A stretch of 16,097 nucleotides of DNA from Candidatus Hydrogenedentota bacterium. GTDB lineage: Bacteria; Hydrogenedentota; Hydrogenedentia; Hydrogenedentales; CAITNO01. The notes under the pieces are model-generated. The model did not search any database, was not told the origin of the DNA, and saw only the letters and a list, made by a program, of their open reading frames with translations. This document shows, one piece after another, positions 1 to 6,522 of this stretch. The stretch lies in assembly GCA_007124105.1 (NCBI GenBank), contig SLFT01000479.1, positions 1 through 16,097 of the forward strand. Direction: 5' to 3'. The position numbers and the translations under genes are program-made. Positions within the stretch are counted from its first letter, which is position 1. Each line of letters opens with the position of its first letter.

Positions 1-1044
1 ATGCACCTGATGGTGGTCGCGGAGAAGTACCAGACCGGGTTCGACCAACCGCTGTTGCATACCATGTATGTGGATAAACGGCTTGCGGGCATTCAGGCGG
101 TGCAGACGCTGTCCCGGTTGAACCGTACCGCCCACGGCAAGGAAGAGACCTTTGTCCTCGACTTTGTGAACGACGGCGACGAAATCCGGGAAGCCTTTCA
201 GCCATTCTACGAACAAACCGCCATCGGCGAACAGGCGGAAGCGCAGCAACTGTATGAGTTACAGGCGAAACTGGATTCGTACCAGGTGTATTACAAGGCG
301 GAAGTGGAAGAGTTTTGTAAGGTGTTCTACAAACCGAAACCCAACCAGACCGCATCCGACCATGCCCGTATGAACGCCTGTATTGACCCGGCTGTGAACA
401 GGTTCAAGCAACTGGACGAAGAGGCGCGCGAGGCGTTTCGCAAGGAATTGATCGCCTTTCGCAACCTGTACGCGTTCATGGCGCAGATCATTCCGTTCCA
501 GGACTCGGACCTCGAGAAGTTGTACTCCTATATCAGGATGCTCCTGGCAAAGCTGCCCAGGGGCGACCGCGGGCCCGTGTACAACTTCGACGATGATATC
601 GCATTGAAGTATTACCGGCTCCAGAAAATCAGCGAAGGGTCTATTCAACTTGAGTCGGGGAAACACGAACCCGTATCCGGACCGACCGCGGTGGGGACGG
701 GCCAGGCAAAAGGCCCGGAAATCGAACTGTCAAAACTCATTGATATCCTGAACGAACGCTTCGGCGCCGAGTTCAAGCCCGGCGACCAGTTGTTTTTCGA
801 GTCCATCCGCGAAGACGCCGTTGCAGACGACGGATTGCGCCAGGCGGCCCTGGCAAACACTATGGAAAATTTTGCGTATGTGTTCAGCAAAACACTCGAG
901 AATCTTTTTGTTGACCGCATGGACCAGAACGAAGAGATAACCGGCAGGTTCATGAACGAAACCCAGTTCCGTGATACTGTAAGCAAGCATCTGCTGGAAG
1001 AGGTTTACGAAAAAATCCGAGAACAACAGCCCGAGACGGTTTAA
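1..1044 (+). CDS. hsdR: Type I restriction enzyme R subunit, C-terminal part (5' truncated by window)
   Basis: This is the C-terminal 347 residues of the motor/nuclease subunit of a type I restriction-modification complex, which translocates and cuts unmodified DNA together with HsdM and HsdS. The visible part starts inside the second RecA-like domain. Motif V is seen as YQTGFDQPLL (residues about 10-19) and motif VI as QTLSRLNRTAHGK (about 34-46). A Glu/Lys-rich helical region follows to the C terminus, as expected for the HsdR tail that contacts the methylase. The nuclease domain and helicase motifs I-IV must lie upstream of the window. The ATG at base 1 is an internal methionine, because full HsdR proteins are two to three times longer. 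The gene ends in TAA at 1042-1044. No hsdM or hsdS follows, so any partners are upstream. The family call is firm; whether the full gene is intact cannot be seen. Confidence 0.9.
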   Translation: MHLMVVAEKYQTGFDQPLLHTMYVDKRLAGIQAVQTLSRLNRTAHGKEETFVLDFVNDGDEIREAFQPFYEQTAIGEQAEAQQLYELQAKLDSYQVYYKAEVEEFCKVFYKPKPNQTASDHARMNACIDPAVNRFKQLDEEAREAFRKELIAFRNLYAFMAQIIPFQDSDLEKLYSYIRMLLAKLPRGDRGPVYNFDDDIALKYYRLQKISEGSIQLESGKHEPVSGPTAVGTGQAKGPEIELSKLIDILNERFGAEFKPGDQLFFESIREDAVADDGLRQAALANTMENFAYVFSKTLENLFVDRMDQNEEITGRFMNETQFRDTVSKHLLEEVYEKIREQQPETV

Positions 1045-1105
1045 CCCGGATATTGCAGCCCCGCTATGGCGGCAGTGAAATATGCGGGCCAGGGTTATTT
1101 GTATT

Positions 1106-1134
1106 TTGCCAAGGGTAATCGAGTACAGTATAAG
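1106..1134 (+). promoter_or_regulatory. Sigma70-like promoter for the Gfo/Idh-isomerase pair
   Basis: A -35 box TTGCCA (1106-1111; five of six consensus bases) and a -10 box TATAAG (1129-1134; five of six) are separated by exactly 17 bases. Transcription would begin near 1141 and give a leader of about 100 bases before the ATG at 1242. The promoter lies just after the hsdR stop, so the plus-strand block is probably transcribed independently of hsdR. This is a pattern match only. Confidence 0.55.
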
Positions 1135-1170
1135 GCGGCATTCGTTTCAATCAGTTCCCGTGTGTCTTTG

Positions 1171-1242
1171 ATGTCCAGCCAGATACAGTCGAAGCCACAC
1201 CCGGTCGCGGGCAGCGCCCGTTTCAGCATGGATACAGGATAA
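1171..1242 (+). other. Possible 23-codon leader ORF overlapping the next start (TAATG)
   Basis: An ATG at 1171 opens a 23-codon frame whose TAA (1240-1242) shares its last base with the ATG of the Gfo/Idh gene. It lies wholly in the leader predicted from the 1106-1134 promoter. The Gfo/Idh start has only a poorly spaced AGGA before it, so translational coupling from this short frame is conceivable. However, the leader ATG has no Shine-Dalgarno sequence either, and the peptide (rich in Ser, Pro and Lys) resembles nothing I recognise. The overlap could be chance. Confidence 0.2.
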
Positions 1243-2258
1243 TGTCAAAATCTTTTGTTACACGTCGCGAATTTGGACGCATGGTTGGCGCGGGCATTTT
1301 GGGCGCCGCAACCATTGCTGATGGGCAGTGGACGCGACCAGACGCCGCCGCAACAGGTAAACGCCTGGCCGTCATCGGGTGTGGGCGGCGCGGCGCGTGT
1401 TGTGTTGACGCCCTTCAAGGGCAGGGGGCGTCTGTCGCCTTTGTCTGCGACAGCAATGCCTCGCGGGGCGTTGCCCTGGCGTCTCAAACGCGCGCGGCGT
1501 TCACAGCCCAATGGATGCAATGCCTGAAAAGCAACGAAATCACCGATGTGATTGTGGCGCTTCCAACCGCGCTCACTGTTGATGTGTGTAGCGCCGCTCT
1601 CGAACATGGGAAGGGCGTCTTCCTGGATTGTTCGCAGGGCGTCCTGTTTACTCCCCTTCTGACGACAGTGCGTGCGAAGGGGACGCGCAACGTATCGGGA
1701 ATGCTGCCCCATACTCCCGCCGCCGCCGCCGCGCGTACATGCATCAATGACGGGGCAATCGGCGCGGTGCGCTTTGCGCACAGTTCCCGCGGCAGCTGCG
1801 ACGTAAACCTAGACGCGTGCGCTGTTGCCGAAGCGCATAGCGCACAGTTACTTTTTCTCTTTGACGCGCTGGGGCTTCAACGCGAAGACTACGCCCGCTC
1901 CGTGGCAACGTCCAACGCTCACGACTGCTTTCAAACAATCATGACAAGTATTTCACGAGAGGATGGGACACGGCTGGAAGTCTGTTCCGCCGCCGCGCCC
2001 GTGGTCGGGAACGGCTGCGTAATTCAGGGCGACCGCGGCAGCATTCGCTTTGTGGAGGGCCGCATCGAGGTCATCCGGGAAGACAGCGCAGCGCAGGTTG
2101 TGAATACGCGTGACGACGGACGGATACGAACCGCCGCGTTGCGACACTGGCTGCACGAAAACAACAGCGACACTTCTTTTTGCCGCCCCGCGGCGTTGAC
2201 GGCATCTATTATGAACGACGCGCGAAGGCGCATTTCCGAGCGGGTCGTTCACACGTAA
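1242..2258 (+). CDS. Tat-exported Gfo/Idh/MocA-like protein lacking the EKP motif
   Basis: A 338-residue relative of NAD(P)-dependent sugar and polyol dehydrogenases of the Gfo/Idh/MocA family. The N terminus is a twin-arginine signal (TRREFGR at 7-13, then a small hydrophobic stretch), so the folded protein is probably exported. A Rossmann strand and turn reads AVIGCGRRG (43-51), followed by the acidic strand end VCD at 68-70. The usual catalytic E-K-P after the fourth strand is replaced by D-C-S (129-131, within GVFLDCSQG), so the conserved lysine is absent. A histidine (H199) stands about where the family's second catalytic histidine is expected. The mature part, near 300 residues, is short for exported members, and it has 14 cysteines. 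It sits 39 bases upstream of the isomerase, probably in one transcript. I would call it a divergent, possibly non-catalytic member. The start is fixed by the Tat signal, although the ribosome site is weak. Confidence 0.75.
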   Translation: MSKSFVTRREFGRMVGAGILGAATIADGQWTRPDAAATGKRLAVIGCGRRGACCVDALQGQGASVAFVCDSNASRGVALASQTRAAFTAQWMQCLKSNEITDVIVALPTALTVDVCSAALEHGKGVFLDCSQGVLFTPLLTTVRAKGTRNVSGMLPHTPAAAAARTCINDGAIGAVRFAHSSRGSCDVNLDACAVAEAHSAQLLFLFDALGLQREDYARSVATSNAHDCFQTIMTSISREDGTRLEVCSAAAPVVGNGCVIQGDRGSIRFVEGRIEVIREDSAAQVVNTRDDGRIRTAALRHWLHENNSDTSFCRPAALTASIMNDARRRISERVVHT

Positions 2259-2297
2259 GATATAACAACGAAACACGCATAACAGGAGAAAAGCGTC

Positions 2298-3242
2298 ATG
2301 ACCCATAACAACCTGACACGAAGGTCCTTTTTGACGGCTGCGGCGGCATCCATTCCCACGACGGCCATCATCCCGACAGTAGCCGCGGCGGAAACGCGTT
2401 ACCAGGGCGGCGCAAGTCCGTGGCCGCTGGTAATGAACGCAAGCACCATCCGTCCGGCGTCGCTCGAGGAAAAATTAGCGGTTACCGCCAAAGCGGGCTG
2501 GGACGGCATCGAACTGTGGATAAATGAGCTGGACGACTACGAAAATGAGGGCAACGACCTGAAAGAGCTGGGCAAACGCATTGCCGACATGGGCCTGTAC
2601 GTACCCAATGTCATCGGCTTGTGGAGTTGCATGCCCGCGTCGCGGGAAGCCTTTGATGAATCGCTGGAAGCGACGCGCAAGCGGATGCGCCAGTCGGCGG
2701 ACGTTGGCTCGCTGTATGTGGCCGCCATCCCCACACCCGACCGTGAGGACTTTGACCTGAAATGGGGCTCGGAGATGTATCGCGAGCTGATGCGCATCGG
2801 GCGGGACGATTACAACATTAACGTGGCCTTCGAGTTTGTGGGATTCCTCAAGAGCGTATATCGCTTCGGGCAGGCGTGCGCCGTGGCGTTTGACGCAAAC
2901 GACCGGGGCGCGGCTATGATTATGGATACCTTTCATCTGTTTCGCGGCGATTCCGGTTTTGACGCCATCAAGCATGTCCAGGGCGATTTTATCGCGGACT
3001 TCCACTGGAACGATGTTCCCGCAGACATTCCCCGTGAGGAACAGGGCGACGAGCATCGGATTTACCCGGGCGACGGCGTACTGCCGCTGTCGCAGGTGTT
3101 GCGCGACCTGAAAGCCATTAACTATAAACGCGCTTTGTCTCTCGAACTGTTCAATCGCCCGCTCTGGGAACGGCCCGCCGAGGAGATCGCCGTCGAAGGG
3201 CTGGAAAAGATGTTGGCCTGCATTGCCGACGCCGGCGTGTAA
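2298..3242 (+). CDS. Tat-exported sugar phosphate isomerase/epimerase-like TIM-barrel protein
   Basis: A 314-residue member of the xylose-isomerase-like TIM-barrel family (IolE, IolI and AP endonuclease family 2 relatives), which isomerise or epimerise sugars and inositol derivatives using a divalent metal. The N terminus has a Tat signal (LTRRSFLTAAAA, 6-17) ending near AAAE (29-32). The metal ligands expected of the family are all recognisable: E179 in AFEFVG, D210 and H213 in MDTFH, H236 in DFHWND and E283 in LSLELF. GWDGIELW (67-74) is the usual first-strand motif. The start has a clear AGGAG at 2284-2288, nine bases ahead. It follows the Gfo/Idh gene closely, a pairing common in inositol and sugar catabolic clusters. 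The substrate is unknown; periplasmic localisation is inferred from the signal and suggests an unphosphorylated substrate. Confidence 0.88.
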   Translation: MTHNNLTRRSFLTAAAASIPTTAIIPTVAAAETRYQGGASPWPLVMNASTIRPASLEEKLAVTAKAGWDGIELWINELDDYENEGNDLKELGKRIADMGLYVPNVIGLWSCMPASREAFDESLEATRKRMRQSADVGSLYVAAIPTPDREDFDLKWGSEMYRELMRIGRDDYNINVAFEFVGFLKSVYRFGQACAVAFDANDRGAAMIMDTFHLFRGDSGFDAIKHVQGDFIADFHWNDVPADIPREEQGDEHRIYPGDGVLPLSQVLRDLKAINYKRALSLELFNRPLWERPAEEIAVEGLEKMLACIADAGV

Positions 3243-3275
3243 GTCCGCGCTGTTGCGACAAGGAAATCAGGCTTT

Positions 3276-3383
3276 ATGACTATTCCGGTATATGTCGTTG
3301 CGGCGGCACTCTTTGCTTTTTTGACGCAGCAGCATGTACCCGCGCCTTTTCCCGCCATCACACTCGTCTGTCTACAGGAGTAG
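3276..3383 (+). CDS. Possible 35-residue hydrophobic small protein
   Basis: An ATG-to-TAG frame of 35 codons lies between the isomerase and the dehydrogenase. An AAGGA lies 11 bases before the ATG. The peptide begins MTIPVYVVAAALFAFL and looks like a short membrane or signal segment, followed by a Pro-rich tail with one cysteine. It is in the same reading frame as the downstream dehydrogenase, separated from it by the TAG at 3381-3383 and six sense codons. It may be a real small membrane peptide, a relic of an N-terminal extension, or chance. I do not recognise it. Confidence 0.22.
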   Translation: MTIPVYVVAAALFAFLTQQHVPAPFPAITLVCLQE

Positions 3384-3401
3384 AGAAAGGGCATCATCAT
3401 A

Positions 3402-4265
3402 GTGACTACTGATACCGATGTAAAACGGTCGGCGCTTATCACCGGCGCGTCCACCGGCATAGGCGAAGCCTGCGCGTTGCGCATGGCAGCGCGCGGCTGG
3501 CGCGTATTTGCGGGGGTTCGCCGCGAAGAGGACGGCGACGCGCTGGTCGCAAAAGCGCGCGCTGCCATTACCCCTGTTATCTTGGATGTGACATGTAAGG
3601 AGCATATTGAGGCGGCCGTCAACCGTGTACGCGAGAGCGTCGGCGCCAACGGTCTGCATGGCCTGTTCAACAACGCCGGCATCGCCGTGGGCGGTCCGCT
3701 TGAGCACCTGCCCGAGGAACGAATCTTGCAACAATTTCAGGTCAATGTGTTCGGCGCCATTGCCGTGACCCAGGCGTTTCTGCCGCTGGTGCGCGCGGCG
3801 CGCGGACGGATCGTGTTCACAAGTTCAAACTCCGGGTTCTGGTGCGAGCCGTTCCTGTCGGTATACGGCGCGAGCAAACACGCCCTCGAGGCGATTGGCG
3901 ATTCACTGCGCATCGAGCTCCAGCCCTGGGGCGTCCATGTCGCCCTCATCGAGCCGGGCATGATCAAAACGCCTATCTGGGACAAAGCCCGCGCGGAATT
4001 TGCCGAGGTAGACAATCTGTTGTCGCCAGAGGCGCTCGCGCAATACGCCAGACCCATTGAAGCCCTGCGCAAGATGGTGCATCAGACGCCGGTTATCGCC
4101 ACGCCGCCCGAACGCGTCGCCCGCGCATTGCAACACGCCCTCGAGGCGCGTCGCCCTAAAACCCGCTACTGCGTCGGCATTGATTGTCGCCTGCAATTCC
4201 ATTTACGAAGATTTCTACCCGACCGTGTGCGCGACTATCTCGCGCGTCGCGTGATGGGGTTGTAA
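3402..4265 (+). CDS. Short-chain dehydrogenase/reductase (classical SDR)
   Basis: A 287-residue NAD(P)-dependent oxidoreductase of the classical SDR family, cytoplasmic, with no signal peptide. The cofactor motif TGASTGIG spans 14-21, NNAG is at 90-93 and the structural Asn is N115. The catalytic set is the serines of TSSNSG (140-145), Y155 and K159 in YGASK. The PG motif IEPGMIKTPI follows the sixth strand. The extended C terminus, near 100 residues after the active site with a basic LRRFLPDRVRDYLARR end, resembles the retinol or 17-beta-hydroxysteroid dehydrogenase-like branch, so a lipid, steroid-like or long-chain alcohol substrate is possible but not shown. The start is GTG at 3402 with AAAGGG about ten bases ahead. 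An N-terminal residue set of MTTDTDVKRSALITG fits the usual SDR beginning, so this start is preferred. No dedicated promoter or terminator is evident around it. Confidence 0.9.
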   Translation: MTTDTDVKRSALITGASTGIGEACALRMAARGWRVFAGVRREEDGDALVAKARAAITPVILDVTCKEHIEAAVNRVRESVGANGLHGLFNNAGIAVGGPLEHLPEERILQQFQVNVFGAIAVTQAFLPLVRAARGRIVFTSSNSGFWCEPFLSVYGASKHALEAIGDSLRIELQPWGVHVALIEPGMIKTPIWDKARAEFAEVDNLLSPEALAQYARPIEALRKMVHQTPVIATPPERVARALQHALEARRPKTRYCVGIDCRLQFHLRRFLPDRVRDYLARRVMGL

Positions 4266-4315
4266 TCCACAGCAGGCCTTCGTCTCTACTGAAGTTTATG
4301 ACGCTATCGTCGCTT

Positions 4316-4324
4316 TGGTATCAT
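4316..4324 (+). promoter_or_regulatory. Possible extended -10 promoter for the sialidase-like gene
   Basis: TGGTATCAT at 4316-4324 matches an extended -10 (TG, one base, then TATCAT with five of six consensus bases). A start of transcription near 4331 would leave a leader of about 42 bases. No good -35 box is visible 17 bases upstream, so this is weak support. Confidence 0.25.
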
Positions 4325-4360
4325 GGCATACATCAGATGGAAGACACGGAAAAACAACTG

Positions 4361-4365
4361 AGGAG
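4361..4365 (+). promoter_or_regulatory. Ribosome binding site that fixes the sialidase-like start
   Basis: AGGAG at 4361-4365 is seven bases before the ATG at 4373. The open frame continues upstream to 4184, overlapping the dehydrogenase gene, and includes another ATG at 4337, but neither has such a site. The 4373 start also places a clean signal peptide at the very N terminus. Confidence 0.7.
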
Positions 4366-4372
4366 CACCGAA

Positions 4373-5530
4373 ATGCAAACGATGGTTATGATGACAAGTA
4401 TCATTTTATTGTGTGTCGGCGGCGTTGCCGTCGCGGAAAGCGCCGGCGGCGCGGACGTCGTTGATGCGCGACATGTGAAAGTGTATTACGAGCCCGGGCG
4501 ATTTGGCGGCTGGCCGGCCAATCACGGCATCTGGCATTGGGACAACGAAATCCTGGTGGGATTCAGCCAGGGCTATTACAAGGATCGCGGCGACCGCCAC
4601 CACTTTGACCCGGACAAGCCCGAGGACCATCTGCTGGCGCGCAGCCTGGACGGCGGCGAGACCTGGACGCTCGAGTTCCCGACAAAAAAGGGATTCCTGA
4701 TCCCCCGGGACCGCGCCCTGCACGGCACGGAATTGCCGGGTGTGCCAATACCCGAACCACGCCCGTGTCCTGGCAACATTAATTTTACCCATCCCGACTT
4801 CGCCATGACCATACGCATGACCGCGGTGGGCTCGGGGTTCTCGCGTTTTGAATACTCCTATGATCGCGGCCACAGCTGGAACGGCCCGTTTCTATTGCCC
4901 CAATTCGATACGCCCGGCATTGCGGCGCGCACGGATTATATTGTGGACGGCCCGCGCAGCTGCACCTTGTTCCTGACCGGCTCGAAGGAAAACGGCCGCG
5001 AAGGACGGCCCCTATGCGCGCGCACCGAGGACGGCGGCGCCACCTGGCAGTTCCTTTCCTGGATCGGCCCGGAACCGGAGGGCTTCGCTATTATGCCCGC
5101 CACCGTGCGACTGTCTGAAGACGAACTGTTTACGGTGGTGCGCCGGCGCGAGGGCGACACGCGCTGGCTTGTCGGTTATCGCTCGCATGACAATGGCCAC
5201 AGCTGGGAACATTGCAATGATCCAGCGGATGATCTGGGACATGGCAACGCCCCCGCCATGATCACACTCGACGACGGACGGCTCTGCCTGGCGTACGGCT
5301 ACCGCGCGGAACCTTATGGCATCCATGCGCGACTCAGCAGCGACCAGGGACATACATGGACTGATGCCATTGTCCTGCGCGAGGACGGGCTCAGCAGGGA
5401 TATCGGATACCCCCGCATGGCGCAGCGTCCAGACGGAAAAGTCGTGGTGGTGTACTATTTCTGCGACCCCGAAACCGGCCCGGAGCGCTACATCGCCGCC
5501 ACCATCTGGACGCCGCCCGCTCTGGACTAA
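4373..5530 (+). CDS. Secreted sialidase-like (Asp-box/BNR repeat) protein
   Basis: A 385-residue exported beta-propeller of the sialidase/neuraminidase superfamily. The signal peptide is residues 1-21, with likely cleavage after AVA. Five Asp-box repeats (S/T-x-D-x-G-x-T/S-W) mark successive propeller blades: SLDGGETW (91-98), SYDRGHSW (162-169), TEDGGATW (218-225), SHDNGHSW (271-278) and SSDQGHTW (322-329). The even spacing of about 50-70 residues fits a six-bladed fold. YEPGRFGGWPANHG (39-52) at the mature N terminus could hold the first active-site arginine, in place of the classic RIP motif. I cannot assign the full arginine triad or the Tyr/Glu pair, so hydrolysis of sialic acid is not proven; many such proteins in PVC-type bacteria act on other or unknown glycans. 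It stands 107 bases after the dehydrogenase gene, probably with its own promoter. Confidence 0.85.
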   Translation: MQTMVMMTSIILLCVGGVAVAESAGGADVVDARHVKVYYEPGRFGGWPANHGIWHWDNEILVGFSQGYYKDRGDRHHFDPDKPEDHLLARSLDGGETWTLEFPTKKGFLIPRDRALHGTELPGVPIPEPRPCPGNINFTHPDFAMTIRMTAVGSGFSRFEYSYDRGHSWNGPFLLPQFDTPGIAARTDYIVDGPRSCTLFLTGSKENGREGRPLCARTEDGGATWQFLSWIGPEPEGFAIMPATVRLSEDELFTVVRRREGDTRWLVGYRSHDNGHSWEHCNDPADDLGHGNAPAMITLDDGRLCLAYGYRAEPYGIHARLSSDQGHTWTDAIVLREDGLSRDIGYPRMAQRPDGKVVVVYYFCDPETGPERYIAATIWTPPALD

Positions 5531-5644
5531 CAACGAATATCGTGTCATCCAGGCACAACAGCGGACGCGTTACTTGGTGTAGCGAATAGTATATAGCGAA
5601 GTATGATTCTACAGACAGATAGCTGTATGAAATGGGAAACAGGC

Positions 5645-6454
5645 ATGTATTGCGCTAAATCAGGATTGCTCGCTACAGCGCTGGCGCTGTTGGCGACATG
5701 GACTATGCCAGTGAGCGCTGACTGGATTGTGCTCAACGGATTGACGCACGAGGATGTTTATATCAACGAAACCCGTACCATGTATTTCGTGCATTTCCCT
5801 GATACAGGCGAAGTGATGAACGTTCCCAAGGCCAGTGTCCCGGTTGATCATGTTGGTTTTCACGACACCCCGGAACATCGCGCGGCCCTTCTTGATGCGT
5901 GGCGCGAAAGCAACCCCGAGCGCGAGCGCACCGCTGATCGCCGCGAGGATATGCGCATTCATCAGGAAAAATCTCGCGCCGTCAACCCGCCAGTCCAGTT
6001 CGCCCCGGCAGCGTCGCGGCGGGTGAAAAGTCTTGCCTTGGGCGGCGATACGCTGCCGAAAATTGTTCTCAGGAACCCTCCCCTGCGCACGGCGCAAACG
6101 GGCATCAGACAACCCGGCGCAATGATGCGACAGCCGCGGACGCAAGGATTTGGCGGCGTTACGGCTGGCGGCATGGGAATGGCCGGTGCGCGCGGCATGA
6201 ACCCAATGGGCGCAGGCGGCATGGGCGGCGGCATGGGGATGATGGGCGGCGGCATGGGGATGATGGGCGGCGGCATGGGAATGGTCGGTGCGCGCGACGT
6301 TACGGCCATCGGGAATATCTCTGACCTTTTTTTCAACATAGATGACCGGCTTGTAGGCGAAACGCCCGCGGAGATACACTACTCGTATATGTTTCACCAG
6401 CCCAGAGGGCAGGTCAACAATATGCGCGCCGCGAACAACCGCAACCGCCGTTAG
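5645..6454 (+). CDS. Secreted protein with Gly/Met-rich repeats, function unknown
   Basis: A 269-residue exported protein I do not recognise. The signal peptide covers residues 1-25 and ends at PVSA before DW. A small conserved-looking module follows (about 26-90: a DWIVL strand, then YFVHFPDTGEVMNVPKASV), then a charged Arg/Glu-rich helix, a Pro/Arg-rich linker and, from about residue 170 to 215, a low-complexity Gly/Met tract. The tract contains three exact copies of MGGGMGM (193-213) and is flanked by GMGMAGAR and GMGMVGAR. The C-terminal 55 residues return to ordinary composition. Methionine-rich tracts in exported proteins can bind copper(I) or silver, but that is only a suggestion here. 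The start is ambiguous: in-frame ATGs also occur at 5603 and 5627. I chose 5645 because GGGAAA lies just ahead and the signal peptide starts there. It is convergent with the formate ligase gene. Confidence 0.7.
   Translation: MYCAKSGLLATALALLATWTMPVSADWIVLNGLTHEDVYINETRTMYFVHFPDTGEVMNVPKASVPVDHVGFHDTPEHRAALLDAWRESNPERERTADRREDMRIHQEKSRAVNPPVQFAPAASRRVKSLALGGDTLPKIVLRNPPLRTAQTGIRQPGAMMRQPRTQGFGGVTAGGMGMAGARGMNPMGAGGMGGGMGMMGGGMGMMGGGMGMVGARDVTAIGNISDLFFNIDDRLVGETPAEIHYSYMFHQPRGQVNNMRAANNRNRR
6170..6296 (+). repeat. In-frame minisatellite: three 21-base units inside a 25-base direct repeat
   Basis: Three tandem 21-base units occupy 6221-6241, 6242-6262 and 6263-6283. They are identical except for one silent GGG-to-GGA change in the third, and each encodes MGGGMGM. 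A 25-base direct repeat brackets them (6170-6194 and 6272-6296), with 24 of 25 bases matching and the second copy overlapping the end of unit three. All copies are in the reading frame of the secreted protein. The pattern points to replication slippage or unequal recombination, so copy number may vary between strains. Confidence 0.9.
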
Positions 6455-6522
6455 CTCGGGGGACATGGGTCGCGAAGAGAGCATTGGCGGGGAAGCCCGG
6501 GCCCGGCCATTTCATCAGAGTT

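Noticed and set aside
1..1044. A new defence system at the left edge
   Set aside because: Only the tail of an ordinary HsdR is visible and the following genes are metabolic, so nothing in the window supports an extended defence island.
1061..1072. CCGC/GCGG hairpin after hsdR as a terminator
   Set aside because: Only four pairs and no T tract.
1095..1229. 44-codon minus-strand frame after hsdR
   Set aside because: No ribosome site, a stop six codons before its ATG, no recognised product, and it overlaps the predicted plus-strand promoter. A gene relic cannot be excluded.
5660..6484. Minus-strand frame with HPHAAAH repeats
   Set aside because: The repeats are the reverse reading of the Gly/Met minisatellite; the plus-strand frame has a signal peptide and in-frame repeat structure.
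6495..6507. GCCCGGGC palindrome between the convergent genes as a bidirectional terminator
   Set aside because: The loop is not viable as a hairpin of useful length and no T tract follows on either strand.
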